NCBI GenBank assembly: GCA_010027915.1
Contig: RGUG01000017.1
Coordinates: forward strand, 1-12,605
Length of the DNA stretch: 12,605 bases
Direction: 5' to 3'
From: a bacterium
Lineage (GTDB): Bacteria; Margulisbacteria; Marinamargulisbacteria; SXXA01
Below, piece after piece: positions 1 through 6,655 of this stretch (position 1 is the stretch's first letter; every line of letters begins with the position of its first letter). Position numbers and translations under genes: made by a program. The notes under the pieces are model-generated. The model ran no database searches. It was given only the letters and a program-made list of their open reading frames with translations, and was not told the origin of the DNA.

Positions 1-81
1 GTACGATGCCATATTAATGGCCGTAGTGGTTTTTCCAACCCCTCCTTTTTGGTTCACAACAGAGTAAATAATACATGGCAT
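1..81 (-). CDS. parA: ParA/Soj family ATPase, N-terminal fragment cut by window edge
   Basis: ParA-type ATPases bind the nucleoid in their ATP form and, with ParB bound at parS, move newly replicated origins apart. Only the first 27 residues are present. They begin at ATG (complement of 79-81) and contain the deviant Walker A motif KGGVGKTTTAIN at residues 12-23, preceded by the usual VVNQ strand. The frame stays open upstream to about base 208, but residues before the ATG do not resemble the family, so the ATG is preferred. No strong Shine-Dalgarno is visible. A near-consensus parS lies about 300 bases upstream and the origin is about 4.6 kb away, which supports a chromosomal Soj over a plasmid ParA or MinD. 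The gene is too short here to separate Soj from other ParA subfamilies. Confidence 0.85.
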   Translation of the reverse strand, partial: MPCIIYSVVNQKGGVGKTTTAINMASY

Positions 82-317
82 GTCAAAATCATAGCCCACG
101 TCATCAAAATAAACAATTGGGAAACCATGAGCGATATAAAAGTGACCCCCATTAAAAAATGAAGATAATAGTAGAAAGAACCGTAACGATAGAATGAAAA
201 GCAAGTATTAAAAAAGAATGATACAGGCCACAACCCCTGGGGTTGATCCATCATTGATTAAAACCAACGAGACAACCCATCGCATCGTGTTACAACTCTG
301 TTTGACACCGTTTTAAG
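82..317. other. Spacer between parA and the 295-codon gene
   Basis: This 236-base spacer holds no convincing gene. It contains a palindrome, CAACCCC-T-GGGGTTG, at 231-245, which could be an operator for parA or a small hairpin at the end of the upstream transcript. On the minus strand the hairpin is followed by a T-run only about 17 bases later, so it is not a standard intrinsic terminator. The gap suggests that parA may have its own promoter rather than being tightly coupled to the dnaA-side genes. Confidence 0.4.
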
Positions 318-1205
318 TTAAACCCGACGGTCTACAATGGGAATAACCTCGGATATCCAATGCTTAGCGGCACCTAAAAATTGTTTCACGTGAGACAACG
401 ACCCCATCATGTCATGAACCAACTCAGCAACCGGGGGATCAATCATGCGATGAAACAATCCCTCATTGGTTAACATGGCATCCTGAATGGGTAAGGTATT
501 CAATACCGATAGCTTTGATACAATCTGATGGAGCCCCCCTTTCAATCCATTCTCTCCTAAATCATGGCATTGAACCTCGCGTTCCAGCTCATATATCAGG
601 CTTCCCACTTGTTTCATTTTTTTTGTTATACCAACCATTTTAATTGATAAATCAAAGATAAAGTGATACTCCATCACAAAGAAAATGGCCATTTCGACAG
701 GGTCTTTGGGGGGGACATGATGGCGTAAAAACCGATAAAAGCCACGAATCAACCGATGGGTGGTGGCCATTTCATCCCCCTCATAGTCCATTTCATCCCA
801 ACTGGTATAATCCACCATCATCTCGGATTGATGGGTATGTAACTCGGGCGATCCGATCCAGACCGAAGTAGGCGACGGTCCAACCGTATGAGAAAACGAA
901 TTGGGGGACGACAAAATAGGTATCGAATCATACCCATGGGTGGGTGGACGGTGCAAGCTCACGATGGCATCCAATAAACGTTGCTCGTGGGGTATCATCG
1001 GTCGACCCATTTGAATCAATTGTAGGCAGTGTTTTAATTGGATTGACGGTGGGGCATCGTGCCCAGACGTGGTGTTTTGAGACCGAATGAATGCAGCAAA
1101 TCGGCGGAGCGAGGCTTTTAATGTTGCCATCCGAGATGGAGACAACGCAGAATCCAAAGGCAAACAATCCAGATGGCGATGGGCCAACGGTTCAATCCAT
1201 GTCAT
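318..1205 (-). CDS. Hypothetical protein, 295 codons, carries a parS site
   Basis: I do not recognise this protein. The ATG at 1205 is preferred over an in-frame TTG at 1220 because a G-rich Shine-Dalgarno (seven G's then AAAATA) sits directly before it. The N-terminal part (about residues 1-100) is basic and helical. A low-complexity middle with many Ser, Pro and Thr residues follows, then an acidic patch (around 130-145, DEMDYEGDE). The C-terminal half is helical, with a hydrophobic stretch around FFVMEYHFIFDL. There is no signal peptide and no clear catalytic motif. Its start lies 20 bases after the stop of the 101-codon ORF, so the two are probably co-transcribed. Its position next to parA and its internal parS make a chromosome-organisation role possible, but that is inference from context only. 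Confidence 0.6.
   Translation of the reverse strand: MTWIEPLAHRHLDCLPLDSALSPSRMATLKASLRRFAAFIRSQNTTSGHDAPPSIQLKHCLQLIQMGRPMIPHEQRLLDAIVSLHRPPTHGYDSIPILSSPNSFSHTVGPSPTSVWIGSPELHTHQSEMMVDYTSWDEMDYEGDEMATTHRLIRGFYRFLRHHVPPKDPVEMAIFFVMEYHFIFDLSIKMVGITKKMKQVGSLIYELEREVQCHDLGENGLKGGLHQIVSKLSVLNTLPIQDAMLTNEGLFHRMIDPPVAELVHDMMGSLSHVKQFLGAAKHWISEVIPIVDRRV
382..397. other. parS: parS centromere-like site
   Basis: The sequence TGTTTCACGTGAGACA matches the bacterial parS consensus TGTTTCACGTGAAACA at 15 of 16 positions and is extended by one flanking T/A pair, so the near-palindrome spans 381-398. ParB binds such sites, spreads and loads SMC. It lies in the 3' part of the 295-codon gene, about 300 bases from parA and 4.3 kb from the origin core, where parS is expected. 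I found no second close match in the window. Confidence 0.8.
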
Positions 1206-1225
1206 TATTTTCCCCCCCAAAAAAA

Positions 1226-1531
1226 TTAAAATAACGATGCGTCAGATGACAACGCAGATGACAACCCGTCTAAAATGGCCGGATAATACCGAACCGGTAC
1301 CTCACGCCCATTTTCAAACATCACCTGAGAACTTAAATCCAACTCAATTTGACGCAAGGAACCCGCCACACGCAAACCCAATGCGTAACGAGACGCACCC
1401 GATAATCGCCGAATGGTTAAATGATGGAACTGACCGGGACGGGCAGACAGCAATAGGGTAACACCCTGACCCAATAATCGAAATGCATCATGCCGTATGC
1501 GATCAACCGAATGAAATACCCCCAAGATCAT
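1226..1531 (-). CDS. Hypothetical protein, 101 codons
   Basis: I do not recognise this short protein. It has no signal peptide or membrane span. The sequence reads as a small beta-rich domain, with alternating hydrophobic segments such as GVTLLLSA, LGLRV and IELDLSSQV, followed by a short helix (AILDGLSSAL) and a Ser-rich tail. The ATG at 1531 follows directly on AAGGGGGA. An in-frame TTG at 1525 has better spacing to that Shine-Dalgarno and may be the true start. It lies between the bS22-like gene (65 bases upstream) and the 295-codon gene (20 bases downstream), all on the minus strand, which suggests one operon. Coding status rests on frame length, ribosome site and tight spacing. Confidence 0.5.
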   Translation of the reverse strand: MILGVFHSVDRIRHDAFRLLGQGVTLLLSARPGQFHHLTIRRLSGASRYALGLRVAGSLRQIELDLSSQVMFENGREVPVRYYPAILDGLSSALSSDASLF

Positions 1532-1596
1532 TCCCCCTTATCAACCTGTGATAATGGGGTATTCCCTTGAGTGGGTACGAGTAAACATAGTCCTAT

Positions 1597-1683
1597 CTAG
1601 CGACGGGATTTCATTTTACGGCCATACTTTTTATACTTGTGTTTTCTCATTTTCTTGCGTCTTTTTTTAATCAAACTACCCAA
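1597..1683 (-). CDS. bS22 / AURKAIP1-COX24-type ribosomal peptide, 28 codons
   Basis: This tiny gene encodes a 28-residue peptide beginning MGSLIKKRRKKM and ending in KSRR. More than half its residues are Lys or Arg and it has no acidic residue. The opening GS(L/V)IKKRRK(K/R)M matches actinobacterial bS22, which carries the AURKAIP1/COX24 domain also found in mitochondrial mS38, and which sits in the small ribosomal subunit. The start is TTG at 1683, preceded by a near-perfect AGGAGGTGAT Shine-Dalgarno, one of the strongest in the window. The mycobacterial form is slightly longer, so this one is short at the C-terminus. It lies in the dnaA-recF-dciA gene run. The alternative is a chance basic peptide, but the ribosome site and N-terminal match make that unlikely. 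Confidence 0.75.
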   Translation of the reverse strand: MGSLIKKRRKKMRKHKYKKYGRKMKSRR

Positions 1684-1840
1684 AAGAATCACCTCCTAAC
1701 CTGATAACCATCCATTGCCCATCGGGAGCATCATTGACTTGATGTAGCAATGTAACACCCGAATCATAATTAAAAAAGACCAAGATTCGATCAGAGGCAC
1801 AAGCCAATTGGGTGCCAATCAGCCACCGTCCTGTGACGAC
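1676..1840 (-). CDS. Doubtful ORF between the DUF721 gene and the bS22-like gene
   Basis: A minus-strand frame is open from about 1930 to its TAG at 1676. It overlaps the 3' end of the DUF721 gene and extends 143 bases beyond it. The unique part reads like a small protein (LVFFNYDSGVTLLHQV, then a C-terminal IRLGGDSFG), but no family is recognised and no start has a clear Shine-Dalgarno, so the start given is only nominal. Its last codons overlap the TTG of the bS22-like gene, which would allow translational coupling. It may instead be spacer that is open by chance. Confidence 0.2.
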   Translation of the reverse strand, partial: VVTGRWLIGTQLACASDRILVFFNYDSGVTLLHQVNDAPDGQWMVIRLGGDSFG

Positions 1841-2313
1841 CCAACCGTACCCGACGTTGAAAGGCCTGAACAACGACAAAAAACACACGATTCTTCCTTG
1901 GTTAATACCGCCTGGCATACCCTGCACCACGCAAACCCATTGGCTAATTTGAATTCAATGTCCTGTCGAATCACATCCAATAACGACCCATTGGTCACCC
2001 GTTGGCCTGAGTCAACTGACAACGAATCAGGGGGTGGAGACGCCATCCTAACCCGTAACCCAGTAATAGTCGGATCAAAGGCTTGCAACTTGGACACAAT
2101 CATGGGGGTAAAATACCGAATTTCTGCCGCCCATACAGGATTACGAGCGGTCATAACCAGATCGGTTTTATAGATATAATCGGCAGTAAAGTGGGTTGAA
2201 AGGGCCCCCATCACATCCGACCAATTCAATTGTATTTGACGCATGATGGCGGTCTGATGATGAAGGGGTTTAAGCCAGCGATCATCCCCCATGATGTTAC
2301 GAATTAACCGCAC
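1819..2313 (-). CDS. DciA-like DUF721 protein with C-terminal zinc ribbon
   Basis: DUF721/DciA proteins take part in loading or operating the replicative helicase DnaB in bacteria that lack DnaC or DnaI. Residues 23-90 carry the DUF721 pattern: W-S-D-V-M-G, a short helix, then TDLVMTARNPVWAAEIRYF and the closing strand TGLRVRM. Residues 130-146 add a tetracysteine module, C130-X2-C133-X9-C143-X2-C146, that looks like a zinc ribbon. The start is GTG at 2313, with AAGGGGG about six bases upstream. It overlaps the end of recF by 17 bases, so the two are probably translationally coupled. A DUF721 gene after recF is common in non-proteobacterial lineages. The family assignment is good, but helicase loading is known only for some members. 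Confidence 0.75.
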   Translation of the reverse strand: MRLIRNIMGDDRWLKPLHHQTAIMRQIQLNWSDVMGALSTHFTADYIYKTDLVMTARNPVWAAEIRYFTPMIVSKLQAFDPTITGLRVRMASPPPDSLSVDSGQRVTNGSLLDVIRQDIEFKLANGFAWCRVCQAVLTKEESCVFCRCSGLSTSGTVGSSQDGG

Positions 2314-3367
2314 AAACGCCCCCTTGATGAACCGTTAAGGTGGTATCAAACGGAATCAATTGATGGTCCTCCGAAAGGGTTGAAACAAACAATACCTGAG
2401 AAAAAAGGGGTGATACTTTAGATAGCATCGAACGACGCAAGTCAATGGCCAATTCCGAAAACGAATCATCCAACAAGGCCACCCCCCCACCTCCTTTTAA
2501 TTCCCATAGCAATGATTCACAGGCTATTGCCACACAGCGGTTAATACCGCGAGAAAAATGGGTTAACAGGGGGGACGATGACAGGGTATCGATGACACTC
2601 ACATCGTCACAATGGGGGCCATGGGTCGTGTAACCAATCCCCATCTCCAACGATAAGCGATCAGATAACAACCGTCTTAAATGAGCCGCATACCCATCCA
2701 ATGTGACCCGTTTGGGAGAGTAAACAAAAGACCAACGCGTCAGAGGAAATCCCTCAACCGATGACACCCACTGGGTGAGGGCATGGGACACCCAGTCACA
2801 CACCGATACCCGAATGGTAACCACCGATTCAGCAAGGGAAATAAAATGGGAGGTAATCGACTCGATAAAAGTAAGGTTTTTAGCTTTAAGGGCCTCATTA
2901 CGTCGTTTAAGGGCCAAACGATACTGGGTGAGTACCTTTGCATAGCCGGGGTTTAAAATGGAGGAAAAACGATCGATAGCCATACGCCTTGCATCGGGGC
3001 TTTCTTGAAACAACCGAATCAATTCATCCGACCAATACGCACAACCAAAAGACGACAAGTCAACAATAGCCGAGCGATCGGACCATTCCAAAGTGGGTTT
3101 TTGATGGGGCAACACCATGCGATAAAAAGAGGCAGCTTGGCCAGACACCGACAAGCTCATCCCAACCTTGGCAAACATTCCCCCCAGTGACACAACCTCA
3201 TCAGATGAAGACGAACGAACCGTTTTACCCGTCAAACCAAAATGAATGGAATCTAATAAATTGGTTTTACCATGGTTATTCAAACCCGAGATACGGGTAA
3301 GAGGTGCCAGGTCAACCAATTGTTCTTGGAGGTTACGAAACCCATTCACCCACACCCGATGAATCAT
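2297..3367 (-). CDS. recF: DNA replication and repair protein RecF
   Basis: RecF is an SMC-like ATPase that acts with RecO and RecR to load RecA at single-strand gaps. The 356 residues are the usual family length. Visible motifs are an N-terminal RNL strand, Walker A GLNNHGKT at 28-35, the RecF-specific ESPDARRMAIDRF segment near 122-134, GPHCDD at 250-255, an ABC-like signature FSRGINR at 271-277, and Walker B VALLDDSFSEL at 296-306. Walker A departs from the usual G-x-N-G-x-G-K-T by having N and H in place of the second G and its neighbour, and the signature is also weak, but the catalytic K, T and D residues remain. The start is 11 bases after the dnaN stop with no clear Shine-Dalgarno, which suggests coupling to dnaN. 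Confidence 0.92.
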   Translation of the reverse strand: MIHRVWVNGFRNLQEQLVDLAPLTRISGLNNHGKTNLLDSIHFGLTGKTVRSSSSDEVVSLGGMFAKVGMSLSVSGQAASFYRMVLPHQKPTLEWSDRSAIVDLSSFGCAYWSDELIRLFQESPDARRMAIDRFSSILNPGYAKVLTQYRLALKRRNEALKAKNLTFIESITSHFISLAESVVTIRVSVCDWVSHALTQWVSSVEGFPLTRWSFVYSPKRVTLDGYAAHLRRLLSDRLSLEMGIGYTTHGPHCDDVSVIDTLSSSPLLTHFSRGINRCVAIACESLLWELKGGGGVALLDDSFSELAIDLRRSMLSKVSPLFSQVLFVSTLSEDHQLIPFDTTLTVHQGGVCAVNS

Positions 3368-3378
3368 CAGATGAGAAC

Positions 3379-4509
3379 TTAATCAACCGGAATATCGGAG
3401 GTTCGAATGGGCATGACCACATAGGTAAAGTGATCGGAATGAACAGGACGAATGATACAAGGTGATACCCCTTGATTAAACAAGATGTGAATATCATCCG
3501 ATTCCACATGACGCAAGCCATCCAGGATTAACTTCACATTAAACGACATGGTAGCCCCCCCCTCACCGGATACACAGGTCACGGGCAATGACTCACGAAA
3601 CTGACCCAACGAAGGGGCACTGGCTTTGATCCCCATCTCATGAGAGTCAAAGGACAACCGAATGATGTGTTTGGAGCCGGCCGCAATAATACTGGCCCGT
3701 TCCAATGCCGTTAGCATCGCACCACGAGAGACGGTGTAATGAAAGTGAGAATGGGCCGGAATCACCTGACGAAAATCAGGAAATTGGGCCTTAATAATAC
3801 GAGAAGTGAGGGTAAAATGTGCCCCTTTCACTTGAATGTGTGCCTCACCCACCTGAAACAAAATGGGAGAAACAGGGTCCAATGACGAGACAATTTTACC
3901 CATTTCATTGAGTCCACGATAGGTCACAATCGTCGAAAATGAAGGGGGCGCCACAGACAGAACATCCTCACGAATCGATAGCCGATAGCCATCAGTGGAG
4001 ACAAAGGTAATCGATTGAGACTCACTTTTGATCAATACACCGTTCAAAAATTGTTTGGTTTCATCAAATGAAACAGAAAAAATGGTCTGACGAATCAAGT
4101 GGCCCAACACATCGGCCGATAACGTGAATTCAGAAAAATAAGTGGCCGAAATAGGATCTGGGTAGTCAGATACCGGCCCACTTAACAGTTCGAAATGGGT
4201 GGAACCCGCCGCAATCGATAATTTACCCGATAAACCCAATTGAATATCCACTTGATCTGCCGCACATTTGGCCAAAATCGTACTGAGTGTTTTCCCATGG
4301 ACTAAAGCCGATCCTGTTGCCACTACGTGGGCTGATTCTAAAACCGCTTCAATTGAAATATCCAAATCAGTGGCACGAAAATGAATGGTAGTATCAGTGA
4401 CTGTCACCAAAATATGGTCCAAAATAGGGGTACTGGTGCGCGTTGAGATTGCACGCTCAACAATGGCGATGGTTTTACGCAATGAATCCAACGAACAAAC
4501 AAAATGCAT
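3379..4509 (-). CDS. dnaN: DNA polymerase III beta sliding clamp
   Basis: The beta clamp is a ring-shaped dimer that tethers DNA polymerase III and other partners to DNA. The chosen start at 4509 gives 376 residues, close to the family norm. It has an AAGGAGG Shine-Dalgarno eight bases upstream and begins MHFVCSLDSLRKTI, as clamps usually do. The frame is open further upstream to 4602, but that extension does not resemble the family. Typical clamp segments include RTSTPILDHILV near residue 25, FLNGVLI, YRLSIRE in the middle domain, and a C-terminal TYVVMPIR followed by a few extra residues. It lies between the origin region and recF in the classical dnaA-dnaN-recF order. Confidence 0.95.
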   Translation of the reverse strand: MHFVCSLDSLRKTIAIVERAISTRTSTPILDHILVTVTDTTIHFRATDLDISIEAVLESAHVVATGSALVHGKTLSTILAKCAADQVDIQLGLSGKLSIAAGSTHFELLSGPVSDYPDPISATYFSEFTLSADVLGHLIRQTIFSVSFDETKQFLNGVLIKSESQSITFVSTDGYRLSIREDVLSVAPPSFSTIVTYRGLNEMGKIVSSLDPVSPILFQVGEAHIQVKGAHFTLTSRIIKAQFPDFRQVIPAHSHFHYTVSRGAMLTALERASIIAAGSKHIIRLSFDSHEMGIKASAPSLGQFRESLPVTCVSGEGGATMSFNVKLILDGLRHVESDDIHILFNQGVSPCIIRPVHSDHFTYVVMPIRTSDIPVD

Positions 4510-4912
4510 GGCATTCCTCCTTGAGAAACAACAAAGTCCCCACTGACCCATCTGAATGGCCACAATGTAGCAACTGAACCCCCGATTAACAACCATCAAC
4601 ACCTAACCAACAACCCCACAAGATGATAGATGACCGTCAGGTGATTGGAAGGGTATTCATCATTAATTTAAATATAATAACTAGTAGTAATAAAGGCTGT
4701 GGATATGTGGATAAGTAATGGATTTGATTGACTTAACAAAAAAAAAGAATGGGTTAAAAAAAGAATAACTTGTTGACCATTGTGGAAAAGCATTTTTTTA
4801 TCCCCATTCATCCACTGGGTATCGACAGGCTTATCAACAGGTTATCCACATTAATGGCCGTTGGATTGAATGGGTCATCAAGACGATTAAAAACAGAGTC
4901 AAAAAAGGGGGA
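4510..4912. other. oriC: dnaA-dnaN intergenic region, probable oriC
   Basis: This 403-base gap has the parts of a bacterial unwinding origin, read from dnaA towards dnaN. They are DnaA boxes at 4842-4850 (TTATCCACA), 4831-4839 (TTATCAACA), 4798-4806 (TTATCCCCA), 4781-4789 (reverse TTTTCCACA), 4706-4714 (reverse, perfect TTATCCACA) and 4698-4706 (reverse ATATCCACA). A short GC spacer follows, then TAG/TAA trinucleotides at 4682-4693 and an AT-rich stretch at 4661-4681. This order is the same as in the B. subtilis dnaA-dnaN origin. The left part, 4510-4660, holds the dnaN leader and Shine-Dalgarno. I found no confident dnaN promoter. Confidence 0.8.
4661..4693 (+). other. DNA unwinding element with DnaA-trio candidates
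   Basis: The stretch 4661-4681 is nearly pure A/T. It is followed by TAGTAGTAATAA at 4682-4693, which read 3' to 5' gives AAT-AAT-GAT-GAT and so fits the DnaA-trio rule 3'-[G/A]A[T/A]-5'. The trios are separated by four bases (AGGC) from the nearest DnaA box. This is the expected place for DnaA to grip single-stranded DNA and begin melting. Confidence 0.65.
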
Positions 4913-6262
4913 TTATTGATCATTCTTAATATTGGATATGAGTACATTGATAATACTGCGTGTTTCGGGGTCTGAATCGATCATGGATTTGACTTTATCG
5001 CAGGCATGCATCACGGTTGAGTGGTCTCTGTTGCCAAAGTGTTCGCCTATTTTAGGAAGTGAGGCATTGGTTAATTCACGGGCCAGATACATGGCAATCT
5101 GACGCGGATAAGCCAAATCTCGGGTGCGTGATTTAGAAATTAAATCCATGGTTGACACATTAAAATAGTCCCCAATTTTTCGCTTGATATACTGAATGGT
5201 CAGTGGTTTTTCGTTTTTAACCCCAATCATATCTTTGATGACGTTGGAGGCCATTGCCAGCGTAATATCGGTATTGATTAATGATGCATAGGCCGAAATA
5301 CGGGTAAGGCAGCCTTCCATTTCACGAACATTGGTGGGGATTTGGGTGGCAATGTAATGCAAAATATCATCTGAAATAGACAAGTGAAACAGCTCGGTTT
5401 TTTTTCGTAAAATGGCGATGCGGGTTTCAAATTCAGGGGGTTGAATATCGGCAATGAGCCCCCATTCAAACCGGGTTCTTAACCGTAATTCTAATGTGGG
5501 GATTTCTTTGGGGGGACGGTCGCAGGTTAACACGATTTGTTTGGCATTGCTGTGCAAATCGTTAAAGGTATGGAAGAATTCTTCCTGGGTTTGTTCTTTT
5601 CCAGATAAAAACTGAATATCATCGACCAAGAGCACGTCAACATGCCGGTATTTGGCACGAAAAGCATCAATTTTTTTATCTCGAATGGCATTGATTAATT
5701 CATTCGTAAATTTTTCAGACGACAAAAATTCAATCTTTAATTTGGGATGACGCAATTTGGTATCATGGGCAATGGCATGCAGCAAATGGGTTTTTCCTAG
5801 CCCCACTGACCCATATATAAACAATGGGTTGTAGGCTTTAGCGGGGGCTTTGGAAACCGCTTCTGAAGCTGCATAAGCAAACCGATTGTTATGCCCCACT
5901 ATAAAATCATCGAATGAAAATTTTCGCCCGAATCCCTGGGGCGATGCATCTTGTAAAGGAGGCGGTGTAAAAATGCTCAGTTGTTCATTACCCGCAACTA
6001 CCGACGGCACATGGATTTTATATTGGATAATCGGATGCTCAATACCATCTTGTTCCAACGCAAGGGCGATGAGTGATTCGCAATGATCATGTATCCATTC
6101 TTTGGCAAATTGATTGGGTACACAAATGGTAAGCATATTACCTTCGATCGACTCGGGAAATGCCCCACTAAAAAAAGTTTGGAACCCAGGGTTGGATAAT
6201 TCGGATTTTAATCGGTCAATGATACGATCCCAAAATGGTTTCAATGTGTCGTGAATGATCAT
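4913..6262 (-). CDS. dnaA: Chromosomal replication initiator DnaA
   Basis: DnaA binds 9-mer boxes at the origin, forms an ATP-dependent filament and melts the DNA. The ATG at 6262 gives 449 residues and a normal N-terminus ([19 protein letters not shown]), with an AAAGG ribosome site nine bases upstream. A longer frame to 6379 would run over DnaA boxes and adds atypical residues. Domains are: domain I at 1-75, a short linker, the AAA+ domain from about 115 with Walker A GSVGLGKT at 151-158, Walker B LLVDDIQF at 211-218 and box [12 protein letters not shown] at 260-268, and domain IV with the DNA-binding signature DHSTVMHAC at 413-421. Box clusters on both sides point to autoregulation. It is transcribed leftwards, towards dnaN. 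Confidence 0.97.
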   Translation of the reverse strand: MIIHDTLKPFWDRIIDRLKSELSNPGFQTFFSGAFPESIEGNMLTICVPNQFAKEWIHDHCESLIALALEQDGIEHPIIQYKIHVPSVVAGNEQLSIFTPPPLQDASPQGFGRKFSFDDFIVGHNNRFAYAASEAVSKAPAKAYNPLFIYGSVGLGKTHLLHAIAHDTKLRHPKLKIEFLSSEKFTNELINAIRDKKIDAFRAKYRHVDVLLVDDIQFLSGKEQTQEEFFHTFNDLHSNAKQIVLTCDRPPKEIPTLELRLRTRFEWGLIADIQPPEFETRIAILRKKTELFHLSISDDILHYIATQIPTNVREMEGCLTRISAYASLINTDITLAMASNVIKDMIGVKNEKPLTIQYIKRKIGDYFNVSTMDLISKSRTRDLAYPRQIAMYLARELTNASLPKIGEHFGNRDHSTVMHACDKVKSMIDSDPETRSIINVLISNIKNDQ

Positions 6263-6294
6263 CAAAAACGGCCTTTCTAACTGGTATTGGGTGG

Positions 6295-6417
6295 TTATCC
6301 ACAGGTTATATACATCATCACGACAGGGGATACAATCGATTAATGTGAGGCTAATAGATCGGTTGTATATCACAACCAAGTGTAGCTTATCCCCTACTTA
6401 TCCACAACTTATACACA
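6295..6417 (+). promoter_or_regulatory. DnaA-box cluster upstream of dnaA
   Basis: The 9-mers, all in the same orientation, are TTATCCACA at 6295-6303, TTATATACA at 6306-6314, TTATCCCCT at 6387-6395, TTATCCACA at 6398-6406 and TTATACACA at 6409-6417. Two are perfect, one matches the TTATNCACA consensus, and two are one- or two-mismatch forms. Within each sub-cluster the start-to-start distance is exactly 11 bases, which puts the boxes on the same face of the helix. The likely roles are dnaA autorepression and participation in origin assembly. Confidence 0.8.
6351..6379 (-). promoter_or_regulatory. Candidate dnaA promoter
   Basis: On the minus strand, TTGGTT (complement of 6374-6379) and TATTAG (complement of 6351-6356) are 17 bases apart and about 90 bases upstream of the dnaA ATG. 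The -35 side overlaps an inverted repeat GGTTGT-ATATC-ACAACC at 6361-6377. The hexamers are only moderate matches. The position between two DnaA-box groups would permit DnaA autoregulation. Confidence 0.35.
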
Positions 6418-6543
6418 AGTTTAACCAACTGGGCAGAGTATCAACGAATCCCATGGGGGATCGCCTCAGCATTGGATGTCTTGATCATTTGAGTTCATAA
6501 TGATACAACAGTCATCCTTTTGCCGTTTATTCTGTCTAACAAG

Positions 6544-6579
6544 ATGGAAAGTATGTAGGGTATGGAAAGTATGTAGGGT
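6544..6579. repeat. 18-base perfect tandem duplication
   Basis: ATGGAAAGTATGTAGGGT occurs twice head to tail (6544-6561 and 6562-6579), followed by a partial ATGT...AGGGTAT remnant. It lies in the infC leader about 80 bases upstream of the start. It could be a protein- or RNA-binding repeat or a replication-slippage duplication. No function is evident. Confidence 0.85.
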
Positions 6580-6655
6580 ATGTTAGAGGGTATTTTAGTT
6601 GGGTCTTTGTTCACAGATGGGGTGTGGCCAAAGGGATTGAGTTTGGAGGTCCGTT

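Larger units (their letters stand above)
6263..6655. other. Divergent dnaA / infC control region
   Basis: This 393-base gap between the leftward dnaA and the rightward infC holds a second DnaA-box cluster (6295-6417), a candidate dnaA promoter, an 18-base tandem duplication and the infC leader. Together with the boxes on the other side of dnaA it gives a bipartite origin layout. No small gene or known riboswitch was recognised in it. Confidence 0.6.

Noticed and set aside
4058..4074. Inverted repeat GTTTCAT-CAA-ATGAAAC within dnaN
   Set aside because: It resembles half a parS at each arm but lacks the CACGTG centre, and is coding sequence, so probably chance.
4510..4602. N-terminal extension of DnaN to 4602
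   Set aside because: The extra residues do not resemble beta clamps, and the AAGGAGG before 4509 fixes the start.
6263..6379. N-terminal extension of DnaA to 6379
   Set aside because: It would cover DnaA boxes and a promoter candidate, adds 39 atypical residues and lacks a ribosome site. ATG 6262 has AAAGG and a normal N-terminus.
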